Source of the DNA: Tildeniella torsiva UHER 1998/13D
Lineage (GTDB): Bacteria > Cyanobacteriota > Cyanobacteriia > Phormidesmidales > Phormidesmidaceae
Direction: 5' to 3'
NCBI GenBank assembly: GCA_019358835.1
Contig: JAHHIH010000001.1
Location: 124,001-188,000 of the forward strand
DNA length: 64,000 bases
Shown here one piece after another: positions 26,525 through 34,471 of the stretch (position 1 is the stretch's first letter; every line of letters begins with the position of its first letter). The position numbers and the translations under genes are program-made. The notes under the pieces were generated by a model that was not told where the DNA came from, ran no database searches, and saw only the letters and a list, made by a program, of their open reading frames with translations.

Positions 26525-26734
26525 TCACACCGCGCGTAAATCGGCTTCGTTGAGCAGCACGGTGGTTTCTCCGCCAAGTCGGCCAAAATTGGGCTCTGGC
26601 CCCAGAGTCATCTCAATAATATAGGTCCAGGTCTCGGATTCATACTTAAAGCTTTTTATAGAGCCTTCGCCACCCAAAAAGCGTACATATTGAGCATGGC
26701 AAAACTTAGGGGATTTGACAAATATCTCAGCCAT
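26525..26734 (-). CDS. Small protein, unknown function, 69 aa
   Basis: MAEIFVKSPKFCHAQYVRFLGGEG... is a compact beta-rich sequence ending TVLLNEADLRAV. Start 26734 is chosen because GGGAG lies 8-9 nt upstream on the minus strand; an in-frame ATG at 26749 would contain that site inside its own coding region. The pattern YVRFLGGEGSIKSF...TWTYIIEM...GGETTVLLNEADL suggests a small conserved cyanobacterial family, but I cannot name it. Confidence 0.68.
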   Translation of the reverse strand: MAEIFVKSPKFCHAQYVRFLGGEGSIKSFKYESETWTYIIEMTLGPEPNFGRLGGETTVLLNEADLRAV

Positions 26735-26804
26735 GGGGATTGCTCCCATAATTTTTCTATATGGTCACACTAGATAGTTTATAGGGCAGCACAGTATCTA
26801 GACT

Positions 26805-27308
26805 CTAGACTAAGCTCATTTCAGGAGCCTCGTGGTTTTTCCAATTTTCATGATTGGCCACCCAATCTTGAATGTGCGGCTGAAGGGAAGTTTTGGATAG
26901 ATGAACTAAATTCCAGACTTCATCAACTAAAGATTCGACATCAAAGGGTTTTAGCAGATAGGCTTCTGCATTTGCGATTAAATCTTGGGCAAAATTAGCT
27001 AGGCAGTAGGCAGAAGCTATCAAAATAGGGATGATCTGATCGCGGCTAAGGGAAACAGCCCTAATTCGACGAATTAAGGGCCAAATATCCTCATCCATAA
27101 ATCTGATTTCACAGATTAAAATATCGGGAGTGAAGCGCTCTATAAGCGCGATCGCATCGTTAATAAACTCGGTGGTCGTCACCGTTGCACCGTAGCTTTC
27201 AAATAAAACTGTGCAGAGATATCGGCTATCGGCATCGTTATCTACGACAAGAATCTGCACATCTTTAAGTATGCTAGGGTTAGGCAGAAGCTGATTTACA
27301 TTTGACAT
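26805..27308 (-). CDS. Orphan receiver-domain protein with Glu at the phosphorylation site
   Basis: A 167-residue CheY-like protein with no DNA-binding domain. The acidic pocket is present (VVDNDADSR, residues 21-29) and so is the conserved Lys (YLLKPFDVES). The phosphoacceptor position is Glu67 in PDILICEIRF instead of Asp; the codon is GAA. In other receivers an Asp-to-Glu change can mimic the phosphorylated state, so this may be constitutively active or act as a non-phosphorylated adaptor. A C-terminal helix (about 140-167) extends past the domain. It lies near the ApcA-like gene on the same strand. Confidence 0.83.
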   Translation of the reverse strand: MSNVNQLLPNPSILKDVQILVVDNDADSRYLCTVLFESYGATVTTTEFINDAIALIERFTPDILICEIRFMDEDIWPLIRRIRAVSLSRDQIIPILIASAYCLANFAQDLIANAEAYLLKPFDVESLVDEVWNLVHLSKTSLQPHIQDWVANHENWKNHEAPEMSLV

Positions 27309-27339
27309 AGTAATGGCCCCGCTGAAATACCTGTCTATT

Positions 27340-27440
27340 CTGCAAAAACGTAACCGCCCCCTGAGCGGAGTCGAAGGGATTATTTCGGGTAGGTTTTGGC
27401 TTTCTCCCTTCGGGAGACGTTTCGCGAACGACTTCGCCCA
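27340..27440. repeat. Dispersed short repeats (CCTGAGCGGAGTCGAAGG and CTTCGGGAGACGTTTCGCGAACG)
   Basis: The gap upstream of the receiver gene contains two sequences I know as widespread cyanobacterial dispersed repeats: CCCTGAGCGGAGTCGAAGGG near 27360 and CTCCCTTCGGGAGACGTTTCGCGAACG near 27403. The second is related to TCCGGAGACGCTACGCGAAC found inside cobN at about 62670. No gene is seen here. Confidence 0.6.
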
Positions 27441-27494
27441 CTAGCATAAAACCAGGGATACTTACGCAAAAACCGCCCTTAGACTCTGTCTAGA

Positions 27495-27680
27495 TTAGGT
27501 CGTAAACGTAACGCTACCCTCCAAAATAGGAATAGTTTGATAGCAATGGCCACAGCGCCAGTACAGCTGGTTTGCCTGTATATGGCGCAGTAAAATATGC
27601 GAGCAGCAGGAGCATAACTGTCTGCCCCCTGCGACTCGCTTCTGATCGATTGAGCCGGGTTGCCAGCATTGTTGAAGCAT
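27495..27680 (-). CDS. Small zinc-ribbon-like protein
   Basis: A 61-residue protein (MLQQCWQPGSIDQKRV...) with two paired cysteine knuckles, CSCCSH and CGHC, separated by ~19 residues (HILLRHIQANQLYWR). This resembles short cyanobacterial proteins with a WQPGSI start and a C-x2-C...YW-x-C-x2-C core. It likely binds zinc. The function is unknown. The ATG at 27680 is preferred to one 33 bp upstream. It lies just downstream of the ApcA-like gene. Confidence 0.7.
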   Translation of the reverse strand: MLQQCWQPGSIDQKRVAGGRQLCSCCSHILLRHIQANQLYWRCGHCYQTIPILEGSVTFTT

Positions 27681-27745
27681 AGAAAAAGCTGGCCATACCG
27701 CTATAAAAATCATAAAATCACAGGTGTAAACAGCCTATAGATGGC

Positions 27746-28231
27746 TTACTGCAATACCTGAATCAGGTAATCAAAATAAGTGGCTACGTCACTGGCATCT
27801 TCTGCTGAGAGCAGCGCCATGGTGACAGACTTCATGGCACGCACGCTTTCGGCTACGGCCTCTAGGGGAGTGCCTAGGGAACTGTACATTTGGCGCACCC
27901 CAATGACGCCGATATTTTCAATGGGGGTTGTTTCTCCAGCCGCTACGCCGTAGGTAACGAGGCGGAGGTAATAGTCCATATCGCGCAGGCACGTGGCGGT
28001 CATTTCGGTGCCGTGGGCGTTGCCGCCCGGCGCGACTAAGCTGGGGCGAGTTTTAAACAGCTGATTAGCAGCCTGTTTAATGATGCGATCGCGCCCTTCC
28101 CCCAGTGCCTTAACCAGTTGCAGGCGGCGATCGCCGCTAGCCACAAAGAGTTTGATCTGATCCACCTCTCCAGGGGTGAGGTAGCGGCAATCGGCATCGG
28201 CATTGATAATTAGCGTCTGGATAATGCTCAT
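27746..28231 (-). CDS. Allophycocyanin alpha-type subunit (ApcA paralogue)
   Basis: A 161-residue phycobiliprotein subunit. Chromophore-attachment Cys81 lies in [17 protein letters not shown], with Arg83 and Asp84 in their expected places. [13 protein letters not shown] and [16 protein letters not shown] are typical of ApcA. The start ([21 protein letters not shown]) is ApcA-like, closer to ApcA than to ApcD. It differs from typical ApcA by an extra Cys15 and several substitutions, and no apcB, apcC or apcE gene is nearby. It is probably a divergent paralogue for particular light or stress conditions; that is inference. Confidence 0.88.
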   Translation of the reverse strand: MSIIQTLIINADADCRYLTPGEVDQIKLFVASGDRRLQLVKALGEGRDRIIKQAANQLFKTRPSLVAPGGNAHGTEMTATCLRDMDYYLRLVTYGVAAGETTPIENIGVIGVRQMYSSLGTPLEAVAESVRAMKSVTMALLSAEDASDVATYFDYLIQVLQ

Positions 28232-28439
28232 TTGAATAATTAGCTATTGCTAAACGGCGGAAAACTGCTGTTTAAAGAGGGATCAAAGCCTCGTTGCCTA
28301 GGGTTATCTATCGATGTCCCTAGCTTCACCTTAGAAAGCCGCTGGGTTACTTTCTGAATGAATTGATGAAGTAAGATACAAAATGCAAATCAGCTTAGGG
28401 AAAAGACAGCGCGAGCGCAAGCCATTTTTTGAGTCTAGG

Positions 28440-28895
28440 CTAGCTGCCCTGACTGCTGATGCCATCGGTTGTCCGCCCCGTCATTTCGTCAGGGTGAATG
28501 CGGTAAAGGGCCATTTCCTCTGCTCGGCCCCAGGCGTCGATCCAGGTGCGGTTAATGGCAGGCGACAGATCTGGATTTCGTGTTTTAACAAATTCCATGA
28601 CGCGATCGATATCGCCCTGTTCAGTGATGTGCTCGGCCCGGCCCGTCACCGTAACGCTGCGCCAGTGCTGAAGATTCTTAACATCTTCAACCTGTAAGCA
28701 CACCTCTGGATTGACATCCATATATTTAGTTTTCATCCCCACCGTGGTGAAAATGTAGAGGTTTGGCTCATCAAAATAGTAGTGCATGGGCACCACGTAG
28801 GGATGTCCCCCAAGGGCACAGCCCAGATGACCATGGCCAACCTGCTGAAGCAGATCGGTCATCTCTTTCGCACTCATCTCATCGATATCTAACAC
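28440..28895 (-). CDS. Pyridoxamine 5'-phosphate oxidase-like flavin-binding protein
   Basis: A 151-residue split-barrel protein of the PNPOx-like group that binds FMN, F420 or heme. The pattern LLQQVGHGHLGCALGGHPYVVPMHYYF, then LYIFTTVGMKTKYMDVNPEVCLQVEDV, then WRSVTVTGRAEHI is typical. True PdxH sequences are longer, so this is not vitamin B6 synthesis in the usual sense. It is cytoplasmic, with no signal. It is on the same strand as the PRC-barrel gene downstream, and a redox or stress role is likely. Confidence 0.86.
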   Translation of the reverse strand: MLDIDEMSAKEMTDLLQQVGHGHLGCALGGHPYVVPMHYYFDEPNLYIFTTVGMKTKYMDVNPEVCLQVEDVKNLQHWRSVTVTGRAEHITEQGDIDRVMEFVKTRNPDLSPAINRTWIDAWGRAEEMALYRIHPDEMTGRTTDGISSQGS

Positions 28896-29049
28896 AGGTT
28901 TTCTCCTTAATTGTCAAAAGGTTGGAGTCGGTACTTTATTTAGAAAGCGTCAACCAAAGGGCCAGATTAATCGCTGCTTTAAGCGACGAAGTGGGTTAGA
29001 AAAGCAAAGGAAAACTGCCGATTGTTCAAACTGGTTCAGTTATGAACCA

Positions 29050-30606
29050 TTACAGTGCAGCGGTACCCGCTTGGGGTGCTCGTATATTCTCCAAAGAGAG
29101 CTGCGGTCTGCCCGTGTAAACCGAGTTGAGCAGCACATCGAGCACCAGGGCCTGGCGAGCGCTGGCAATGGCTTGGTGGGTAATCAACTCGCCCACATTG
29201 AGAATGACCTCATCCTGCTGACCCAAAATAACGCGGGTGGCGGGCCGCCCCAGGGCACGTTTGATCTGTTGGTCTTCGATCGCTCGGGTGCTGCGGTGCT
29301 GAAGGGCAATGGTGGTCTCTTGCACCTGGCTCCAAAGGCTTCTAGCTCCAGATTGGAACTGACCGGCAGCGGTGGCGGTGGTGCTCTGAAGGCGATCGCT
29401 CGCGGCGGTCAGAGTGCTATCGGTGTGCTGGGCTACACCGGCAGACAGACCAACGGCCTCTAGCAGCAGGCGATCGCGGTGGTGGGCCTTGGCCCGGTCA
29501 ATCACCTGGGGGGTGACAATTTGGCCCGGTGCCGCCAAGATGGAGCCCGCTTCGGTACGCACCAGGTGCCGCACCCGCCTGCCCTGGGCCTGGTCAACGG
29601 TTAACCCAGCCACCGCTTGCTCGACCCGCGCCCCGAGGGGCACTGACCAACTGCCCCCGGCGGCTCGGTAGAGATCATCTAAAATGCCCAGGGCTTCGGC
29701 GGCCTCGGCGATTTCATGGGTGATGGGTTGCCCCTGCAGGGCCAGCAGACTGCCGGTGGGGGTAATCACATCGCGCTCCAGGGTGCCACCCGTGACGTAG
29801 GCCTTTTGACCCGCCGGGTCGATAATGGCGTTGGTCAGAGTGTGGCTGGTGGCGCGGCTGAGGCCGTGGAGCTGAGTTTCGGCGATCACGGCGGTTGCTA
29901 AGGCTTTTTCGCTGGCGTAGTGACCCAGATTTTGGAAGTGCTCGTTGGTGAGCTGGGCCGTCACTTGGACGCGATCGCCCACGGTTTGACCCAGTTCTTG
30001 CAGGCGATCGCCCGTCGCCTGAGCGCTGGCTTGGACGCGATCGCTCACCGTCTGCATAGCCCCCCGCAGCCCGCCCACCTGCTCTTCCATCAGCTGGGCC
30101 GTCTGGCTGGGCACAAAGGCCACATCTCGGCCAATCTTGAGGGTTTGAATGGCGGGCACAAAAGAGCGCCCCGAGTAGGCATCGGCAAACAGCCCTCCCG
30201 ACACCTCGTAGCCCTCCACCTGACCGGTAGTCTCATCAAAATAGAGGTCAACAATCACCCCCAGATTGCGGCCATCCAGGGTCAAAATGCGGGTGCCCCT
30301 GAGAATCGTGTTGCGATCGAGAATCTGTCTAACGGCGGGGAGACGGCTATCCGGCCCGTTGGCCTCCCTACGCCAGTTTTTGACGATCGCCCCCTGGGAG
30401 GCAATAATCACCGCATCAAGGCCGATCGCCTGCACATCGCTGAGCAGCAGCACCTGGGCAGGCCTAAACCAGCCTGCCTCTTTCACCAAAAACCCCAGCA
30501 GCTGATGGCTCTCTTGGTCAAAAATTAAGTCTTCAACCACGTCAAACTTTTTGCCATCGTCGTAGGAGACAACGGGCTTGCCGATAACGTCTCTACCTTT
30601 AAACAT
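29050..30606 (-). CDS. PRC-barrel protein with long helical repeat region
   Basis: A 518-residue protein. Two PRC-barrel domains occupy about residues 2-80 (GRDVIGKPVVSYDDGKKFDVVEDLIFD) and 95-172 (LRGTRILTLDGRNLGVIVDLYFDE). A helical stretch with repeated DRxQxxxQ units follows (DRVQASAQATGDRLQELGQTVGDRVQVTAQ). Two similar C-terminal modules each contain VITPTGSLLALQGQPIT- or APGQIVTPQVIDRA-like segments. PRC-barrels mediate protein assembly. No signal peptide or membrane segment is seen, and the target is unknown. Confidence 0.82.
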   Translation of the reverse strand: MFKGRDVIGKPVVSYDDGKKFDVVEDLIFDQESHQLLGFLVKEAGWFRPAQVLLLSDVQAIGLDAVIIASQGAIVKNWRREANGPDSRLPAVRQILDRNTILRGTRILTLDGRNLGVIVDLYFDETTGQVEGYEVSGGLFADAYSGRSFVPAIQTLKIGRDVAFVPSQTAQLMEEQVGGLRGAMQTVSDRVQASAQATGDRLQELGQTVGDRVQVTAQLTNEHFQNLGHYASEKALATAVIAETQLHGLSRATSHTLTNAIIDPAGQKAYVTGGTLERDVITPTGSLLALQGQPITHEIAEAAEALGILDDLYRAAGGSWSVPLGARVEQAVAGLTVDQAQGRRVRHLVRTEAGSILAAPGQIVTPQVIDRAKAHHRDRLLLEAVGLSAGVAQHTDSTLTAASDRLQSTTATAAGQFQSGARSLWSQVQETTIALQHRSTRAIEDQQIKRALGRPATRVILGQQDEVILNVGELITHQAIASARQALVLDVLLNSVYTGRPQLSLENIRAPQAGTAAL

Positions 30607-30721
30607 GATCTAAAAAGTCCTTTATTAAACGAACTATCTTTCCTCTGTTTGAAGAAGTGAGACTTTAAACCAGATGCATCCCAGTTTTGTAAGTTGGCCC
30701 ACTCTGCGGGAAGCAAGCTAC

Positions 30722-30872
30722 ATCCCCCAACCCCTCTCCCAAAAAGGAAGAAGGGGGGCCGAATTCAAAGTCCCTCTCCCGCCCTGGGAAAGGGATTTAG
30801 GGTGAGGGCTACGAAAGTGGGTTGCACCCGTTAAACGTCCCCCTTTTTAAAAGGAATTGAGGGGGATCTTCA
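30722..30872. repeat. Dispersed palindromic repeats, families A and B side by side
   Basis: About 30722-30808 is family A (CCCCCAACCCCTCTCCC...AAAGGGATTTAGGGTGAGGG). About 30838-30872 is family B (TCCCCCTTTTTAAAAGGAATTGAGGGGGATCTT). The two are intergenic here, in the 308 bp gap upstream of the PRC-barrel gene. The same pair occurs in one stretch inside the fused ABC ATPase gene at 36503-36620. Confidence 0.85.
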
Positions 30873-30914
30873 TTTTTGCTACAAGAATGAGAACTTTTCA
30901 AATATCCTCTGAGG

Positions 30915-31100
30915 CTAGTCGATCCAGGCATCATTCAGCGGTAGAGAAGACCGCTCATTTAGCGATCGCTCCCCGCCAAAAACGGGGATGACGTTGATCA
31001 CACCGAGGTATTCGAGCGATCCGGCAGCGGCGATCGCGGCGATCAAAACCAGCGTCACATACCAGCTATTATTTGACTGTTTCCCAATGAGGCGCGGCAT
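30915..31100 (-). CDS. Small single-span membrane protein, 61 aa
   Basis: ATG at 31100 follows GAGAGGA at good spacing. The product has a membrane helix (SWYVTLVLIAAIAAAGSLEYLG, about 10-31) followed by a polar tail (GGERSLNERSSLPLNDAWID). I do not recognise the family. The upstream open frame to 31304 overlaps the NACHT gene and lacks similarity, so it is rejected. It may be in the same transcript as the NACHT gene, which ends 143 bp upstream. Confidence 0.62.
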   Translation of the reverse strand: MPRLIGKQSNNSWYVTLVLIAAIAAAGSLEYLGVINVIPVFGGERSLNERSSLPLNDAWID

Positions 31101-31242
31101 GATTTCCTCTCCATCAGCAGGGTCGCGGTTGACGAATTTACTGATTGTGGTTACTAGATAAATCATGCCGCAGCGGCGATTGAACTGCGGTCTAAGCCAG
31201 GGTTTGAATAGCTTGATTTGTCTAAGAACGTAGCAATTTCCT

Positions 31243-33561
31243 TTAATTACCCTGCCATTCTCGGTCTTCCAGTTCGGTTTGGGGCAGCAGCAGGGTGGCC
31301 TCAATTTCTTGGCGAATGCTTGTCGTAACTTCGCAGTTGCTATTCAAACAATCGACCAGCAGCTGATTGGCGTCGTAGTAGCGCTTGAGCACCTGCTCTT
31401 GCTCAGGGCTAAACTGCCAGGGATGATGAATGTTGCGGTACTGGACAATGGAACCTTTGAGTTGGTTAACCCAGGCTGGGTAGTTGTCTTGCCACCAGCT
31501 TTGCAGCCGCTCTTGGCCCTGGTGAGAGGCAGGCAATTGGTCTTTGAGCTGTTGCAGCGATTTATAAAATCCAGCATCGAGCACCATCACCAAAATGTTG
31601 TTGAGCGCCTCGCTACAGGCATTGGCGTAGGCAAAATCTTGGCTGTGGTCAATGGCAAACTCTAGCAGTAGGTTTTCTAGGGCCGTATCTAAAAAGACGC
31701 CCTGATCTAAGGTGCTGGCCAGGGCAAATTGGTCGGCGGTCTGGGGGCTTTGGGCCAGGGCTAAATAAAACGCTCGGGTTGTAGCCAGCTTAGGCTCAGC
31801 GGGAATAGTCTGAGATTTTTGGCTGGCCCACATTAAAAAGTCTTGCAGGTGGGGGTCTTGGGCCACCAGGGCATCAATTTCCTGCTTCATGAGCTGCACC
31901 AGGGAGTCGGCGCTGCGCAGCATAGCGGCGGTGAGCAAAAACACCTCGTGCCAGTGGGGGTCGGTAATGTGGCTGACTAGCCCGCCCAGGGCCTGCTCTA
32001 AGGCGCTCAGATTGTGGGTAGCGACGATTTTTCGCGCCGTCAGATATTCTTGAAACGCCAGATAAGAAAAGGAAAAAATGCCTCGGGCGCGCTCGATCAG
32101 CAGCCCATGCTGGGCTTCGATCGCCTTGAGCATGGCCTCACTTTCCAGCTGAAGCTCTTCGGGTTCTAGGGTCGCCCCCGGCAAATTTTGTAGGTAATCT
32201 TCAATGTATTGCTCAATGATGCGCTGCTCAAAAAAGTATTGCCCCTGCTCAAAGGTGACGGCGGCTAGCTGACTCAGCAGCTTCATTTTTTGGGGCAGCA
32301 AAAACCCGCGATAGACATCGTCGCGCTCTACGCCTTTGGTTTCATCCCACTTGCCCAGCAGCAGGTCTAGCCCCTGCTTATAAAACGCCGTGCGCTTGCT
32401 GGGAAACCGCCCTTCCCCCTGAAACACCCAGCAGGCGAGATGGAGGAAAAGCGGCGTGACTACTAGCTGGCGAAACTGCCAGTTTTCGGGTAGATCGAGT
32501 TTGGTGACAAACTCGGCGGCCTGGGTCTGGCCCAGGGGTCTTGCGGTTCTGCCCAGGGCCACAAACCACTTTTGGGCAAAGGTGGCAATTTGAGCCTGGC
32601 TAAAGGGGGCAATTTCAACATCGGTGAAGCCCCGCAGCGCCAGCTTTTGGGCGGCGGTGCGGCAAGACACCACAAACCGGTTGCGGTGATATTTGTCTGA
32701 AAAGGAACGAATTTCGCGAATGACAGCGTTGATGTCCTGGTTGAGCACTTCATCCATGCCGTCCATCAGCACCAGCATGCGCCCCTCGTTCAGCAGGGTT
32801 TCAAGCTGGGCGGGGCTGGTGAGGCCAGCGGGGATCAGGCTCTGGTGAATGGTGTTAAACAGGCTGAAGTCATTTTGATGGCGGCAGGCTTCGGCAAACT
32901 CTCGCAGCACGATAAAGATGGGCACTTGCTCAGGGGCAAATTCGCCGCTGTTGCACTGCACGGCCAGGTGCTGCAAGAAGGTGGTCTTGCCCACCCCCGG
33001 CTTGCCCAACACCCGCAGCTTGCCGTGAATTTTGACTGCCTCAATGCCGGGTATTTGCGGGTAGTCAATCTGCCCTAGCCCAACTCGGTCAAACTCGGCG
33101 GGGGCGAGGTTATTGAGGTCGGCCACCTCTAGCCACTGCTGATTGGCCACGGCTTCTAAAATGTTGACATCCACATAGATGTCGTCAATCTTGACGGGGT
33201 GGCTGATGTCGAGCAGCTGCAAAATGCCGCACTGGTGCTGAATGGTGTCTCGGTGCTGCGATCGCACCTCCTCCACCAGTTCATCCACGGTCATGGGGTG
33301 GGGGGCAAGGCTGTCGCCGGGGTCTAAAAAGTCGGCGGGCGGATCTTTGGCAACCTCGCGCCACTCAATATCGAGCACCTGACAAATTTCCATAAAAATT
33401 TGCCGGTCTACGGGCTGGCCGGTAAACAGCCGCCAGATGGGCTGTCGGGTCTTGAGGTTGACCTCGGCGGCCAGGTTGTCTTGGGTCCACCCCTTGAGGG
33501 CGAACGCGCGCTTAGCCCGCTGAATACCAGCGGGGGAAGCCCGAAGTGATCGCTTGACCAT
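31243..33561 (-). CDS. HTH-NACHT NTPase (bacterial NLR-like)
   Basis: A 772-residue STAND-type NTPase. The N-terminal ~70 residues are an HTH-like domain (GIQRAKRAFALKGWTQDNLAAEV, then RLFTGQPVDRQIFMEICQVL). The NACHT domain has Walker A LGKPGVGKTTFL (about 185-195) and Walker B MLVLMDGMDEV (262-272), and FVVSCRTAAQ is the sensor-like strand. The C-terminal ~400 residues are helical (FSYLAFQEYLTARKIV is a NACHT-family helix) and probably sense the ligand. Some bacterial NACHT proteins defend against phage. No effector such as a nuclease, protease or TM domain is recognised at the N-terminus. Confidence 0.87.
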   Translation of the reverse strand: MVKRSLRASPAGIQRAKRAFALKGWTQDNLAAEVNLKTRQPIWRLFTGQPVDRQIFMEICQVLDIEWREVAKDPPADFLDPGDSLAPHPMTVDELVEEVRSQHRDTIQHQCGILQLLDISHPVKIDDIYVDVNILEAVANQQWLEVADLNNLAPAEFDRVGLGQIDYPQIPGIEAVKIHGKLRVLGKPGVGKTTFLQHLAVQCNSGEFAPEQVPIFIVLREFAEACRHQNDFSLFNTIHQSLIPAGLTSPAQLETLLNEGRMLVLMDGMDEVLNQDINAVIREIRSFSDKYHRNRFVVSCRTAAQKLALRGFTDVEIAPFSQAQIATFAQKWFVALGRTARPLGQTQAAEFVTKLDLPENWQFRQLVVTPLFLHLACWVFQGEGRFPSKRTAFYKQGLDLLLGKWDETKGVERDDVYRGFLLPQKMKLLSQLAAVTFEQGQYFFEQRIIEQYIEDYLQNLPGATLEPEELQLESEAMLKAIEAQHGLLIERARGIFSFSYLAFQEYLTARKIVATHNLSALEQALGGLVSHITDPHWHEVFLLTAAMLRSADSLVQLMKQEIDALVAQDPHLQDFLMWASQKSQTIPAEPKLATTRAFYLALAQSPQTADQFALASTLDQGVFLDTALENLLLEFAIDHSQDFAYANACSEALNNILVMVLDAGFYKSLQQLKDQLPASHQGQERLQSWWQDNYPAWVNQLKGSIVQYRNIHHPWQFSPEQEQVLKRYYDANQLLVDCLNSNCEVTTSIRQEIEATLLLPQTELEDREWQGN

Positions 33562-33770
33562 GAAATAAACGGATTATCTTAAACGGCGGATTAAAAAGCA
33601 GGCATTTTATATGGGCACTATACTAGCGCCTTTTATTCGAATACAAGGAGTGCCAGATGACAAAGGCGGCTTCACCGAAAAAATGATGCCGTTCTCGGCT
33701 GGGGCATCCCCAGCAGTCAAACCAGACTCCGCAAAACGGCTGCGGTTGGGAGCCGCGCCAGGGCTAGGGA

Positions 33771-34364
33771 CTAGCCGGTAATGGTGTCTACTAGGCAGTC
33801 AACCATCAGGTCTTGGCCCATGGGCGCGATCGCATCGCCGTGGAGAATGTGCTGAGTCATGACGTAGCCCATCAGCGCCCCCATAAAGATGCGCGCGGTG
33901 GCCTCAGGGTGCTGCGGGTGCAGCCCAGGGTGCGCCGCAAAATAATTGCTCAGCAGCGCCCAAACCCGCTGGGGCAACGCCTGCACAAACAGCTGGGCCA
34001 GGGCCGGAAACCGCCCCGACTCGCCAATAATCAGCCGCAGAAAGGCAATGTATTCGTCATCGGTGGCCATCATCGTCAGCAGGGTGTGGGCCAGCTGGCG
34101 CAGCACCAGGGCCGGCGCTTCGGTAAAGGATAGGTGGCCAAACACCAGCTCAAACCGCTGGGCCGTGACCTGGGTAATCAGCGCGGTAAAGACCCCTTCT
34201 TTGTCCTGAAAGTGCTTGTAAATCGTGATTTTAGACACCCCGGCCGCCGCCGCCACCCGATCCATGCTGGTGCCTTCGTAGCCCTCCTGCAAAAAAACAT
34301 GCAGCGCCCCCTGCAAAATCTGCTCACGCTTGCGCTGGGTTGGGGTCATAGGAGCCGAGGTCAT
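33771..34364 (-). CDS. TetR-family transcriptional repressor
   Basis: A 197-residue regulator with a TetR HTH at about residues 15-60 (REQILQGALHVFLQEGYEGTSMDRVAAAAGVSKITIYKHFQDKE, read in parts) and a C-terminal ligand-binding helical domain. It is divergent from the HlyD-ABC export operon. A 9+6+9 bp palindrome lies between the two, so it most likely represses both directions. The start at ATG 34364 is preferred to a TTG at 34370. The inducer is unknown. Confidence 0.9.
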   Translation of the reverse strand: MTSAPMTPTQRKREQILQGALHVFLQEGYEGTSMDRVAAAAGVSKITIYKHFQDKEGVFTALITQVTAQRFELVFGHLSFTEAPALVLRQLAHTLLTMMATDDEYIAFLRLIIGESGRFPALAQLFVQALPQRVWALLSNYFAAHPGLHPQHPEATARIFMGALMGYVMTQHILHGDAIAPMGQDLMVDCLVDTITG

Positions 34365-34422
34365 CGCCAAACCTGACGTTTTGAAACACTTTAGGACAAT
34401 GCGTTGTTAACGCTTGGCCCTG

Positions 34423-34446
34423 AAACTATACTACACCGTATAGTTT
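34423..34446. promoter_or_regulatory. Probable TetR operator
   Basis: AAACTATAC-TACACC-GTATAGTTT is a perfect 9 bp inverted repeat with a 6 bp spacer. It lies 58 bp upstream of the TetR start and 25 bp upstream of the HlyD start. ACTATAC/GTATAGT half-sites are typical of TetR-family operators. Position and symmetry support dual repression. Confidence 0.82.
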
Positions 34447-34471
34447 ATGCAGCTGTCAGAGGACATTCCCG

